DNA of 64,000 nucleotides. Source: CAVRUF01 sp963716005. Its GTDB lineage: Bacteria > Actinomycetota > Thermoleophilia > Gaiellales > Gaiellaceae. The translations under genes were made by a program, and so were the position numbers. Within the stretch, counting starts at the first letter, position 1. Every line of letters begins with the position of its first letter. The stretch covers positions 930,001-994,000 of the forward strand of contig OY970285.1 of the NCBI GenBank assembly GCA_963716005.1, in the 5' to 3' direction. This document shows positions 17,123 to 25,788 of this stretch, piece by piece. The notes beneath the pieces were generated by a model. The model was given only the letters and a program-made list of their open reading frames with translations, did no database searches and was not told the DNA's origin.

Positions 17123-17197
17123 CGGGGCGTGGCGCAGCCTGGTTAGCGCGCTAGTCTGGGGGACTAGAGGTCCCGAGTTCAAATCTCGGCGCCCCGA
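17123..17197 (+). tRNA. tRNA-Pro (anticodon GGG)
   Basis: All arms fold: acceptor CGGGGCG with CGCCCCG, D-stem GCGC/GCGC, anticodon stem CTAGT/ACTAG around loop CTGGGGG, T-stem CCGAG/CTCGG with loop TTCAAAT, discriminator A73, 75 bases, no encoded CCA. C1-G72 is the bacterial tRNA-Pro identity pair. Anticodon GGG reads CCC and CCU. The 5' 44 bases are repeated at 13348 and the 3' part, with changes, at 51542, so this copy appears rebuilt by two integrations. It is followed directly by a terminator. Confidence 0.96.
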
Positions 17198-17200
17198 TAG

Positions 17201-17225
17201 AAAAGCCCCGCTAGTCGGGGCTTTT
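17201..17225 (+). terminator. rho-independent terminator of tRNA-Pro
   Basis: AAAAGCCCCG, loop CTAGT, CGGGGCTTTT: a perfect 10-bp stem starting 4 bases after the tRNA. The palindrome with flanking A and T runs can work in both directions. Confidence 0.9.
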
Positions 17226-17338
17226 CCTTTGATCGCGAAGGTGGGCGCGCAGGGGGTGGGCGAACAACGGGCGAACACACGCCGGGTTAGCGCGGCGCCC
17301 GCCTCAGCTTCACCGATCCCGCCGCCCCGCACCGTTGC

Positions 17339-17671
17339 TCAGGTTGGCTCGCCTTCATCCTCGAGTTCGGCAATCTCGATCGCGACCTCGAGGGCCTCGA
17401 CGATCTTCCCCGTCGCTGAGGCGACGCGCGCCGTTCCGACGATGGGGGCGATCGCGGCGAGGACGCCGCGGATCTGCTCGGCATCGATGCCGAGCTCACT
17501 GGCCGCACCGAGGTTCATCAGGTACGAGATCGGCGGGGCGTCAACCGCCGCCAGCGCCCCGATGCGAACGAGCATCAGAGTCTCAGGGTCGAGGCTCGAG
17601 GCCTCGATCGAGTCCGCCGTCATGCTGGCGAGCAGGTCGAGGACCGGGGTTTCGCTTGTCGTTCCAGCCAT
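17339..17671 (-). CDS. Cysteine-free carboxymuconolactone decarboxylase-like protein (copy 1)
   Basis: 110 residues, all helical, with LVRIGALAAVDAPPISYLMN and VRASATGKIVEAL-type helices as in the AhpD/CMD fold. It has no cysteine at all, so it cannot use the CxxC redox centre of AhpD. A close paralogue is at 41815-42147 and a distant one at 35212-35541. ATG 17671 has a GGAAAGGA ribosome site and follows the antiporter by 20 bases, so both share an mRNA. It is the first gene after the tRNA in the large island. Function unknown. Confidence 0.7.
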   Translation of the reverse strand: MAGTTSETPVLDLLASMTADSIEASSLDPETLMLVRIGALAAVDAPPISYLMNLGAASELGIDAEQIRGVLAAIAPIVGTARVASATGKIVEALEVAIEIAELEDEGEPT

Positions 17672-17691
17672 GGTTCCGTCCTTTCCGTGGT

Positions 17692-18975
17692 TTACGGGTC
17701 GAGTGCTGTCCGCCCGACGGGGCGGGGGTGTTCCGGAGCCGGTGTGCTCTCGAACGGGGGTGCCGCGTCGCGCGGGTGGCCCGCGAACCACGACGCGTAG
17801 CGCCCGGCGAGTGGGGCTGCCGTCAGGCCGTGCAGAAGGACCGACAGGCCGATCGTGAGAAAGATCGTGTTCAGGAGGAGCGATTCGTTGGCCAGGTCGG
17901 CGTCCTCGACGAGGATCACGGCGAACACGATCGAGGCCAGCCCGCGTGGGCCGAACCAACCGAGGAACGCGACGGTCGGTCGCCTGGCGCCGGACCGGAT
18001 CATCGCCAGCCCGACCGGAATCATGCGAATGAGCGTCAGGCTGAGCAGCGCGTACACGACAACCTCGGCCGTGAGGTCGTCGAGGGTGGGCACGAGCATG
18101 ACGGCGCCGAAGAGGACGAACGTGGCTGCGCCGAGCAGGTTCCCCGCGTCTTCCAGGAAGAGCGTCACCTCGCCTCCGGTCTCGCGGCGGAGCCCGCCGA
18201 AGACCGCGCCGCCGACGAAGGCGGCGATGAATCCGCTGCCTCCCATCCACACGGCCAGGCCATAGGCCAGCGCGGCCCCGGCGATCGGAACCGTCTGGAG
18301 CCACATCGAATCGACTAGGCCGCGCGGAACGCCGAACCTGATCACCGCTGCGGCCGCCAGCCCCGCAATCACCCCGCCGATGCATCCATAGCCGATCTCC
18401 TCGAGCACGAGGTGGAACGCGGCGCCGTTTCCGATTGCGCCTTCCTCCGCTTCCGCGATCGCGATGGCGATCAAGAGAAGCGGCACGCAGATACCGTCGT
18501 TGAGCCCGCTCTCGACGTTCAGGCCCTGACGCACGCGCGAGGGGACGCGCCCGTCGGTGACGACCGCCTGTCCCAGCGCGGCATCCGTCGGGGCGAGCAC
18601 GATCGCGAGCAGGACCGCCTCGATGAACACGAGGTCCCCAAGCAACGCGTAGCCCGCGAGGGCGCCTGCCACGATCGTCAACGGCAGTCCGATCGCGAGC
18701 AGGCGGAGGGGAACGACGTATTCGCGTCGCAGCGCTCCGAGGTTGATGCGTGACGCGTCCGAGAAGAGGACGACCGTCAGCGTCGCCTCGGCGACCCAGC
18801 GGACGGTTTCGCTGCCGATCGTCGGGTCGAGCCAGCCGAGAGCCTCCTCGCTGGCCAGGATGCCGCCGGCGACGAACACCATCGCCGCGGTGATCGCCGT
18901 CCCCGAGAGCCTGCGCGAGACCGCCGCGTATGCGAGGACGAGGAGGGCGATCGTGACGAGGCCCGAGCCGCCCAC
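17692..18975 (-). CDS. Na+/H+ antiporter, CPA1 family
   Basis: 427 residues with about 12 membrane segments. VLLAIVLAPTDAALGQAVV and GLNVESGLNDGICVPL carry the ion-binding ND pair typical of CPA1 (NhaP/NhaK) exchangers. Exchanges cytoplasmic Na+ (or K+) for H+ across the membrane. The C-terminal 30 residues are Pro-rich and cytoplasmic. Start ATG 18975; no TCAYCC/GGRTGA palindrome is seen upstream, unlike most island units. Confidence 0.9.
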   Translation of the reverse strand: MGGSGLVTIALLVLAYAAVSRRLSGTAITAAMVFVAGGILASEEALGWLDPTIGSETVRWVAEATLTVVLFSDASRINLGALRREYVVPLRLLAIGLPLTIVAGALAGYALLGDLVFIEAVLLAIVLAPTDAALGQAVVTDGRVPSRVRQGLNVESGLNDGICVPLLLIAIAIAEAEEGAIGNGAAFHLVLEEIGYGCIGGVIAGLAAAAVIRFGVPRGLVDSMWLQTVPIAGAALAYGLAVWMGGSGFIAAFVGGAVFGGLRRETGGEVTLFLEDAGNLLGAATFVLFGAVMLVPTLDDLTAEVVVYALLSLTLIRMIPVGLAMIRSGARRPTVAFLGWFGPRGLASIVFAVILVEDADLANESLLLNTIFLTIGLSVLLHGLTAAPLAGRYASWFAGHPRDAAPPFESTPAPEHPRPVGRTALDP

Positions 18976-19075
18976 CTCAGTGTTCCCCGGTACGTGGCTC
19001 GGGCACTATCCGTCGCCTCGACACGACGCGTTGCATGGTTATGGGGCCTGGCTCGTCTTTACGTCCAGAGGAGGT

Positions 19076-19252
19076 TCAGACGCTCCGTGCCTCGCCCTCG
19101 GACGGCTGCATGAACGCGCCGAAGATCCAGAGAATCGGGAGGAAGATCCCGAAGAAGAACAGCCAGCCATGGCCGTTGCGAAGCGTGGCCAGCCCGAGCG
19201 TGAACACGAGGATCACGTAGATCAGTCCGCCGATGCCGATTGCCCACCACAT
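19076..19252 (-). CDS. 58-residue membrane protein (copy 1)
   Basis: MWWAIGIGGLIYVILVFTLG starts a two-segment membrane protein with GHGWLFFFGIFLPILWIFGA as second helix and a short acidic tail. ATG 19252 is preceded by GGGAGACAAC. It pairs in layout with the 58-residue protein at 42216-42392 (KGHSFFLYFLFSLVFFPLAL), which suggests paralogy. Transcribed away from the palindrome at 19349. Unknown function. Confidence 0.6.
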   Translation of the reverse strand: MWWAIGIGGLIYVILVFTLGLATLRNGHGWLFFFGIFLPILWIFGAFMQPSEGEARSV

Positions 19253-19348
19253 GTTGTCTCCCTTCGTTTGCATGAGCCGCCACGTCGGCGGCCTCGACGT
19301 CCGCACCGTCGCACGCCGGCCGTCCGAAGAGCATCGCCCCACGCCCTC

Positions 19349-19364
19349 GTTCACCCGGGTGAAC
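19349..19364. promoter_or_regulatory. island operator A1 (GTTCACCCGGGTGAAC)
   Basis: Perfect 16-bp palindrome between divergent genes, about 84 bases from the start at 19440 and 104 from the start at 19252. Same core TTCACCCGGGTGAA as at 25789, 27589 and 32442. Confidence 0.65.
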
Positions 19365-19439
19365 CGACGTCCCGGGCGATGCGCGCTGCCCTTGCCGGCG
19401 ACACGATTCCGCCATGGAAACGATTCGCAGAGTGCGCCA

Positions 19440-19871
19440 GTGATCTGGGCCGTCCTCATAGCGCTGGGCGTGCCGCTCTGGCTCTGCGCCTGCGGCATCT
19501 TCATGCTCGTTTTCCGCAACCGCTCGCTGAGGAAGCGGCCGGGAAACATCCCGTGCAAGCTCCGCCCGACGGGCAAGAAGAGGTGGACTTCGGGGCACGG
19601 CGTCTGGGTCTCCGACGTGTTCGCCTGGGCGGGAAGCACGGCGGCGTGGAAAGGCGAGCTCGCCTGGACCACCGGCCTGGCCACGCGTTCCCCCGATGAA
19701 GGGGAACGCAAGAAGCTCCACCGCCTCGGAGACTCTCCGCTCATCGCCTCGCTGGCACTCGCCGACGGGGGAACCGTGGAGGTCGCGGCCGGCCCCGGAC
19801 ACCGCGCCGGCCTGCTCGGGCCGTTTGCGGAAAGAGTGGCCGATGCCGGTGCAGTCGGCGACCCACGGTAG
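19440..19871 (+). CDS. DUF2550-like single-pass membrane protein
   Basis: 143 residues: one N-terminal membrane helix (VIWAVLIALGVPLWLCACGI) followed by basic RNRSLRKRPGNIPCKLR and a compact domain with GVWVSDVFAWAG, which resembles actinobacterial DUF2550. I place the start at GTG 19440 because upstream codons have no hydrophobic lead and would run through the palindrome. Role unknown. Confidence 0.55.
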   Translation: MIWAVLIALGVPLWLCACGIFMLVFRNRSLRKRPGNIPCKLRPTGKKRWTSGHGVWVSDVFAWAGSTAAWKGELAWTTGLATRSPDEGERKKLHRLGDSPLIASLALADGGTVEVAAGPGHRAGLLGPFAERVADAGAVGDPR

Positions 19872-19932
19872 GCGCCGGCGTTGGCCCCGGCTAAATCTCG
19901 GCCGAGGGCAACACTCGCGGGATCAGGAACCC

Positions 19933-20403
19933 GTGACCGCGCGCGCGAAGCCGGCGACAGAGAAGAGCACGGCACCGGGTGCAGCTCCGCTCGAGGAGCC
20001 GACGGCCGTCGGCGTGCTGGTGGTCGACGATCAGGCCCACTATCGGCGCGTGGCGCTCGATGTTGTGGCTTCGACCCCTGGTTTCGAGCCGCTGGGCGAG
20101 GCAGCTTCGGGCGAGGAAGCACTTGCACTGGCGGCCGACCTGAAACCGGAGCTGATCCTCCTGGACGTCCGCATGCCGGTCATGGATGGGATCGAAACGG
20201 CCCGCCGGCTCACCAAGGAGTACCCAGGAGCGGCCGTCGTGCTGATCTCCGTCGACGATCCGTCCGACCTGCCTGAAGAGGTGGAATCCTGCGGTGCCAA
20301 GGCCCTGATCCGAAAGCAAGACTTCGGAACGCTCGCCCTGCGCCGACTCTGGGATGCGCACAGTGACCCGGACTCTCGCCCTGCTCACGACGCCCCGCCT
20401 TAG
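19933..20403 (+). CDS. Stand-alone response regulator receiver (REC) protein
   Basis: 156 residues: about 25 disordered residues, then a REC domain with GVLVVDDQAHYRRVA (acidic pair), LILLDVRMPVMDG (phospho-acceptor Asp) and ALIRKQDF (Lys). No output domain, so it acts as a phosphate relay or sink or by protein contact. Five bases before the histidine kinase gene, which is followed by a NarL-type regulator, so it probably belongs to one signalling system. Confidence 0.85.
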   Translation: MTARAKPATEKSTAPGAAPLEEPTAVGVLVVDDQAHYRRVALDVVASTPGFEPLGEAASGEEALALAADLKPELILLDVRMPVMDGIETARRLTKEYPGAAVVLISVDDPSDLPEEVESCGAKALIRKQDFGTLALRRLWDAHSDPDSRPAHDAPP

Positions 20404-20408
20404 TAACC

Positions 20409-22280
20409 TTGCGCACACTGACAGCGGAGAGGCGAGGTGTCCTGGTGTCGACTGTGGGACTTGCAGGCGCCGCCGCCCACGAAGGTAGATCCACGCAGCA
20501 GCGAGCGTTGATCGCCGCCGGGGCGGGCGGCTTGGTGCTCTGCTGTATCGCCTTCGCCGTTGTCATCACGAGCGACCAGCCCGGAAACCGGCCGCTGATC
20601 GCGCTCGGCCGAGTCATCGTCATTGCCGTGCCGATCGCGGTGGGGGTCTGGCTCTGGAGCCAGGCCCAGTACGAGCGCTTCGGCCGGTTGCTCGTCGTGG
20701 CCGGCTACGTGTCGTTCGTCGCGGCCCTGGCGGAGTCGAGCAACTCGGTGCTCTACAGCACCGGCCGCATCGGCTACTGGGTCACCGAGACGGTCATCAT
20801 CTTCCTGATCCTCTCGTTCCCGAGCGGACGGCTGAAAACGATTCCCGAGCGCGTGCTGGTCGGAGGGTTGGTGGTGTTCACCGCGGTGCTCTTCGCGCCG
20901 GTGGCGCTGATCGCCGAGAGCTTCCCTCCACCGGCGGCCGCCGCCTCGTGCGGCATGGACTGCCCGGCGAACGCCTTCTTCGTGCTCTCGTCCGAACCGG
21001 ACTTCGTGGAAGGCTGGGTTCGCCCGATACGACAGCACCTGGCGACCTCGGTCTACGTCGGGACGATCGTGCTGCTGCTGCTGCGGATGCGGGCCGCCTC
21101 GTACCTGATGAGGAAGACGCTCGCGCCGGTCACCGTCGTGGGGATCGCCCGCTGCCTTTGCTGGCTGGTGCTTGTAATCGTCATGCGAGATCTCGGACTG
21201 TTCACGGCCGGACGCCCGGTGTGGACGTGGATCTTCATCCTCGCCCTTCCCGCCATTGCGCTCGCGTTCCTCATCGGGGTGCTCAACAGGCGCTTGTACG
21301 CAGGCGCTGCGCTTCAGAAACTTGCCCGTCGGCTGCGGGACGACCCGAATGTGGACCTGCCGGTCGTCATCGGCGAGGCCGTCGCGGATCCGTCGCTCGA
21401 GGTGGCGTACTGGACACCGGGGCTTCGGGGACCGTGGGTCGATGAGAACGGCCGCAGCGTCACGCTTCCCGCCAAGGACTCGGCGCGCTCGCCGACGGAG
21501 GTCCGCGGCCAGAACGGTCCAGTCGCCCTCCTCATCCACGATCGCGCGTTGGACGACCAGGAGGAGTTTCTGCGAGCGGTGGGCTCCATCGCAGCGGCGT
21601 CCCTCGAGAATCGCCGTCTCGCCGCGCAGGTGGACGCTTCGCTCGAAGAGCTCCACGAGTCACGTGCGCGAATCCAGGCCGCGGCGGATGCCGAACGGCA
21701 GCGCATGGAGCGCGACCTCCACGACGGGGCGCAGCAGCGACTCGTCGCGCTCCGCGTGCGGGTGGAGCTGGCCGGCGAGCTCATGGGTGACGATCCGGGA
21801 CGTGGCACCACGCTCCTGCGCGAGCTCGGATCTGAGCTGGAGGAGGCACTCGACGAGGTCCGCTCGCTCGCGCGAGGGATCTACCCGTCGCTCCTGGCCG
21901 ATTCGGGCATCCTCGAGGCGCTTCGGGCCGCCGGGCGCCGGCACCCCGTCCAGACGACGGTCAAGGCCGACGGCGTCGGCCGCTATCCGCCCGAGCTCGA
22001 GAGGGCCGTGTACTTCGCCTGCCTCGAGGCGCTCCAGAACTCCGCGAAGCACGCCGGCACCGCGAGCGCAGTCTCGATCACGCTCGTTGACGACGGCGCC
22101 CTTCGTTTCGCAGTCCGGGACGACGGCACCGGGTTCGACGTCGAGGACATCAGGCCGGGTCAAGGGCTGACGAACATGCGCGACCGTCTTGCGGCGGTAG
22201 GGGGTGAGCTGACGGTCGAATCGGCGCCCGGAGAGGGAACCTGCGTCCGCGGCGTGGTTCCCTTGGCTCGATCCGCCTAG
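20409..22280 (+). CDS. Membrane sensor histidine kinase, NarL-partner (HisKA_3) type
   Basis: 623 residues. About seven membrane segments in residues 30-290, a GAF-like region at about 300-400, a short coiled coil, then the HisKA_3 box ERDLHDGAQQRLVALRVRVE with the phospho-accepting His, and an ATPase domain with ALQNSAKHAG (N box) and VRDDGTGFD plus GQGLTNMRDRL (G boxes). The first start is TTG 20409; GTG 20442 in frame is an alternative. Likely partners are the REC protein before it and the NarL-like regulator after it. A membrane-spanning sensor suggests an envelope or membrane signal. Confidence 0.9.
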   Translation: MRTLTAERRGVLVSTVGLAGAAAHEGRSTQQRALIAAGAGGLVLCCIAFAVVITSDQPGNRPLIALGRVIVIAVPIAVGVWLWSQAQYERFGRLLVVAGYVSFVAALAESSNSVLYSTGRIGYWVTETVIIFLILSFPSGRLKTIPERVLVGGLVVFTAVLFAPVALIAESFPPPAAAASCGMDCPANAFFVLSSEPDFVEGWVRPIRQHLATSVYVGTIVLLLLRMRAASYLMRKTLAPVTVVGIARCLCWLVLVIVMRDLGLFTAGRPVWTWIFILALPAIALAFLIGVLNRRLYAGAALQKLARRLRDDPNVDLPVVIGEAVADPSLEVAYWTPGLRGPWVDENGRSVTLPAKDSARSPTEVRGQNGPVALLIHDRALDDQEEFLRAVGSIAAASLENRRLAAQVDASLEELHESRARIQAAADAERQRMERDLHDGAQQRLVALRVRVELAGELMGDDPGRGTTLLRELGSELEEALDEVRSLARGIYPSLLADSGILEALRAAGRRHPVQTTVKADGVGRYPPELERAVYFACLEALQNSAKHAGTASAVSITLVDDGALRFAVRDDGTGFDVEDIRPGQGLTNMRDRLAAVGGELTVESAPGEGTCVRGVVPLARSA

Positions 22281-22329
22281 CGGGCGAACCGCGCGATTCC
22301 GCGCCGGCAGCCGACTCTATGATTGCCCC

Positions 22330-23022
22330 GTGCCGATCCGCGTCGCCCTGGCCGACGACAACCTGATCGTCCGCGAGGGTCTCGAGCAGATGCTCGCGGG
22401 CGAGACGGAGATCGAGATCGTTGCGTCCTGCGTCGATCTTCCCTCCCTCCTGGCGGCGGTCGAGGCCGAGAGCCCGGACGTGGTGCTGACGGACATCCGC
22501 ATGCCGCCGTCTCAGGGCGACGAAGGCATCCGGATTGCCACCGCCCTTCGGGAAACGCATCCCGAGATCGGCGTGATCATTCTTTCCCAGTACGACGATC
22601 CGGATCATGTGCTGGCCCTCCTCGAGCTCGGGTCGGAGCGCCGCGGCTACCTGCTCAAGGAGCGGATCCACGACCGGGGGCAGCTGGTAAACGCGATCGA
22701 GACCATCGCCGAGGGCGGCTCGGTCATCGACCCCCGGGTCGTCGACATCCTCGTCGCGGCGCGCTCTCGCGGCGACTCACCGCTCGCAAGGCTGACCCCA
22801 CGCGAGCTCGAGGTCCTCTCCCTGGTAGCCCAGGGCAAGAGCAACAGCGCCATCGCCGCGTCGCTCGTGCTCACGAAGGGGGCGGTCGAGAAGCACACCA
22901 ACTCGATCTTCCTGAAGCTCGGGCTTTCGAACGCCGAGGACGTCAGCAAACGGGTGAAGGCTTCCCTGCTCTTCCTCGCAGAAGAGGGCGACCAGGTCAG
23001 CGCCGCTCGAGACGTCGAATGA
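22330..23022 (+). CDS. NarL/FixJ-type response regulator
   Basis: 230 residues. REC domain (VALADDNLIVREGLEQML; phospho-Asp in VVLTDIRMPP) and C-terminal LuxR helix-turn-helix (LTPRELEVLSLVAQGKSNSA, then KGAVEKHTNSIFLKLGL). Should be phosphorylated by the kinase ending 49 bases upstream. TATGAT at 22318-22323 sits 6 bases before GTG 22330 with no Shine-Dalgarno, so it may have its own leaderless promoter. Binding site not known. Confidence 0.92.
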   Translation: MPIRVALADDNLIVREGLEQMLAGETEIEIVASCVDLPSLLAAVEAESPDVVLTDIRMPPSQGDEGIRIATALRETHPEIGVIILSQYDDPDHVLALLELGSERRGYLLKERIHDRGQLVNAIETIAEGGSVIDPRVVDILVAARSRGDSPLARLTPRELEVLSLVAQGKSNSAIAASLVLTKGAVEKHTNSIFLKLGLSNAEDVSKRVKASLLFLAEEGDQVSAARDVE

Positions 23023-23054
23023 TGCGCTAGGGAGCGACATCGCCTGCCGGAGGG

Positions 23055-23070
23055 GCTCACCGGGGTGAGC
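23055..23070. promoter_or_regulatory. island operator-like palindrome (GCTCACCGGGGTGAGC)
   Basis: Dyad related to the TTCACCCGGGTGAA family (arms CTCACC/GGTGAG), 33 bases after the NarL regulator and 132 centre-to-start before the LAL regulator, so it could mediate autoregulation. Confidence 0.45.
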
Positions 23071-23193
23071 CCGCCCGGATGTGTATACCCCCGAAGATCC
23101 GCATACGCCCGCCAAGGCCATCGAAATGCGCGCGCCATTGCCGGAAATCGCTCTGTCGGCGAGATTCATGGCTCAGCGAAGAGGAGGGCCGCG

Positions 23194-25467
23194 ATGCACG
23201 CCATGACCGAAGTGGACGTCAGAGACAGGGCGTCGAATGGCCGCAGGCAGCACCTCCGGAGCGTTACGTCAGCGAGCGTCAGGCTCATGCCTCCGATTTC
23301 ACATGCCGACCGCATTCCCCGGGAGCGGCTGACGACTCCGCTCGTCGAGTCGCGGGAACGGCTCGTGCTCGTCGTCGCGCCGGCCGGATACGGGAAGACG
23401 ACGCTCGCCGTCCAGTGGAGCGAGCTCGACGACCGGCGCTTCGCCTGGGTCGTGCTCAGCGCCGGCGCGGAGGACACGGCGGTGTTGTGGAGTTCCATCG
23501 CCGCGTCGGTCGCCAACGCCGAGCCGGCCTTTGCACCGACCGCCGAGCGCCTGAGGTCATGGCTGGCGGCGGCGGACCCAAGCACGATGGCCGCCCGGAT
23601 CGCCGAAGTGCTCGAGGCGATCGACGGTGAGCTGGTCATCGTCCTCGACGACTACCACTTCATCAAGGAGTCGGCGTCCCACGCCTCGATCGCCTCGTTC
23701 CTGGAGCTCATGCCTCCGAACGTCCAGCTCGCGGTCGTATCACGCCAGGATCCTCCGTTCACCGTCGGTCGGCTTCGCGCGAACGGCGACTTGCTCGAGC
23801 TGCGCGCGGACGAGCTCGCTCTTCGCCTCGATGAGGTCGACACGCTCATGAACGCAACGCTGCAGCTCGATCTCACGCCGGAAGCTCTCGCGCGGCTTCA
23901 CGCCCGAACCGAGGGGTGGGCTGCCGTCGTCGCACTGGCGGGACGTTCGCTTCGCGACTGCGACGATCGCGATGGCTTCCTGGAGCGCTTCGACGGTTCG
24001 AATCGGTTCGTCGTCGACTACCTCACCGAGGTCGTGCTGGACGAGCTGGACGCCGATCGGCGCTCCTTTCTCCTCGATACGTCGATTCTCGAACGCATAT
24101 CCGGAGATCTCTGCGACGCGGTGCTCGACCGCGAGGGGTCGACCCAGCTTCTCGCCGAACTCGAGAAGGAGGATCTGTTTCTCAGCCCGCTCGACGAACA
24201 CCGCGAGTGGTATCGCTACCACTCGATCTTCAGGGAGTTTCTCTGCCGCGAGTTGATGCTCCGCTCTCCCGAGCGCGTGCCGGAGCTCCGGCGCCGCGCC
24301 TGCGACTGGCTGGCGGGCGAGCACCTCGTCGACGACGCCTGCCACCAGGCGCTTGCGGCGCGGGAGTACGGCCGGGCAGCCGGCCTCGTCTCCGCGAACT
24401 GGCTGTCCCTCGCGGGGGAGGAGGGACCGGGGGCGATTCTCGGCTGGATCGACGAGTTCCCCAAGGGTGTTCTTCGGGCAGACGCACCGCTTTGCGTTGC
24501 CCGGGCTTGGCTCCTGGGGCTCGCCGGTGATCATGCCGGGTCCCTGCATGCCGCCCGAGACGCCCTCGCGGCCGAGTCGTCCGGCCCGCTCCCGGATGGA
24601 GCAGCCTCGGTCGAGGCCGCGACAAGCCTTCTCCGGGCCAGCTTCGTCGGGGGCGACGTTGCAGAGCAGCTGCAGGCGGCACGCCGCGCGCTCCTGCTCG
24701 CGGCTGGCGGTACCGCTGTCTGGCAGACGGTTGCACGCGTGCTGTTCGGCTGGTCGTGCTACCTCGCCGACGGCCCGCTCGAGGCAAGGCAGCTCGTGGA
24801 GCGGGCGGCAGAGGACGCTGCAGAGCTTGAGCTCTGGGCGACCCTTTCCGACGCCCGATCCGTGCTCGCGGCCATCGCTTTGGCCGAGCGCAACGCCGAC
24901 CTGGCGGAGGAACACGCGATCGCCGCCATCGACATCGCCGAGACGAGACGGCTCGCCGGCCTCAGCCACCTCGCCCTTTCACAGGTGGTCCTGGGCCGCG
25001 TGCTCGCCGATCGAGGGGAGCTCGACGAGGCCGATCGGGTGCTGACGCACGCTCTCGTGCGAGTGCGGGCCCGGCAGGACGCCCTTCCTTTGGCCGAGTG
25101 CCTCCTCGCGCTCGCACCGGTTCGGCGGGCGCTCAAGCGACCCGATGAGGCTCGTGAGCTTCTCGCGGAAGCGGCCTGCATCATCGAGGAAAGCGCCGAT
25201 CCGGGGATCCTTCGCCGTCGGCTCGACGAGACGACGGTCATCCTCGGCCGGCCGATTCGCAGAACGAGCGAGGCCGACGAGCTGACCGACCGGGAGCGGG
25301 ACGTCCTGCTGCTGCTCAACGAGCAGCGGACGAAGCGTGAGATCGGCGCCGCGCTCTTCCTCTCGTACAACACGATCCACTCGCATACGAAGTCGATCTA
25401 CCGCAAGCTGGGCGCCTCCTCACGGCAGGATGCCCTAGCGCGAGCCCGCGAACTCACGCTCATCTGA
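23194..25467 (+). CDS. LAL (MalT-type) LuxR family transcriptional regulator, copy 1
   Basis: 757 residues. NTP-binding STAND domain with Walker A APAGYGKTTLAVQW (near residue 60) and Walker B ELVIVLDDYHF; a long TPR-like middle; C-terminal LuxR helix-turn-helix (ELTDRERDVLLLLNEQRTKR, then SYNTIHSHTKSIYRKLGASS). These are ATP- and ligand-dependent activators like MalT. I choose ATG 23194 because GAGGAGGG lies 6 bases upstream; longer frames to 23065 would include the palindrome. Paralogue of the broken LAL gene at 35590-37855. Candidate master regulator of the left half of the island. Confidence 0.9.
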   Translation: MHAMTEVDVRDRASNGRRQHLRSVTSASVRLMPPISHADRIPRERLTTPLVESRERLVLVVAPAGYGKTTLAVQWSELDDRRFAWVVLSAGAEDTAVLWSSIAASVANAEPAFAPTAERLRSWLAAADPSTMAARIAEVLEAIDGELVIVLDDYHFIKESASHASIASFLELMPPNVQLAVVSRQDPPFTVGRLRANGDLLELRADELALRLDEVDTLMNATLQLDLTPEALARLHARTEGWAAVVALAGRSLRDCDDRDGFLERFDGSNRFVVDYLTEVVLDELDADRRSFLLDTSILERISGDLCDAVLDREGSTQLLAELEKEDLFLSPLDEHREWYRYHSIFREFLCRELMLRSPERVPELRRRACDWLAGEHLVDDACHQALAAREYGRAAGLVSANWLSLAGEEGPGAILGWIDEFPKGVLRADAPLCVARAWLLGLAGDHAGSLHAARDALAAESSGPLPDGAASVEAATSLLRASFVGGDVAEQLQAARRALLLAAGGTAVWQTVARVLFGWSCYLADGPLEARQLVERAAEDAAELELWATLSDARSVLAAIALAERNADLAEEHAIAAIDIAETRRLAGLSHLALSQVVLGRVLADRGELDEADRVLTHALVRVRARQDALPLAECLLALAPVRRALKRPDEARELLAEAACIIEESADPGILRRRLDETTVILGRPIRRTSEADELTDRERDVLLLLNEQRTKREIGAALFLSYNTIHSHTKSIYRKLGASSRQDALARARELTLI

Positions 25468-25527
25468 GCGCCGAGCGCTGGTGGCGCAGGTGAGGAGGCC
25501 CCGCAACGACCTCCTCATCTGCGCTGA

Positions 25528-25683
25528 TCAGCGTCCAGGGCCTGGACGGCCAGGGCCACCGGGGCCGGGGCCGGGGCGGCCTGGGCCGCCGGGGCCGGGG
25601 CCCGGACCACCTGGGCCACCCGGGCCGGGCCCGGGGCGACCTGGACCGCCGGGGCCGGGTCTCGGACGAGCTTCCCTCACCAT
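25528..25683 (-). CDS. 51-residue Gly-Pro-rich repeat peptide
   Basis: MVREARPRPGPGGPGRPGPG then three more GPGGPGxPGP repeats to the stop. ATG 25683 has GGAGG 7 bases upstream, which is better than chance, and a TTCACCCGGGTGAA palindrome lies 112 bases upstream; the plus-strand reading of the repeat (PGPGRPGPPG) lacks such a start. No signal peptide or Cys. It looks like a low-complexity, collagen- or polyproline-like peptide. It could also be a non-coding minisatellite. Confidence 0.4.
   Translation of the reverse strand: MVREARPRPGPGGPGRPGPGPGGPGGPGPGPGGPGRPGPGPGGPGRPGPGR
25531..25680. repeat. 30-bp minisatellite, about five units
   Basis: Units in exact 30-base register at 25531, 25561, 25591, 25621 and 25651 (the first and last degenerate), with core GGGCCGGG...CCTGGGCCRCC. 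All 30-base units keep the reading frame, so length changes by slippage would add or remove 10 residues. Confidence 0.8.
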
Positions 25684-25788
25684 GCGAACACCTCCGTGGT
25701 GTCGACAATGTGCTCGGCCCACACGGGCCGATGGTGTCGTTCGCAGGATCGCGCTCGGCCCCGCCGCGCGCATCGCCCGCGTGAACCG

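Noticed and set aside
25531..25680. CRISPR-like 30-bp repeats
   Set aside because: Units are directly tandem without spacers, drift from unit to unit and keep a reading frame; no cas genes are present.
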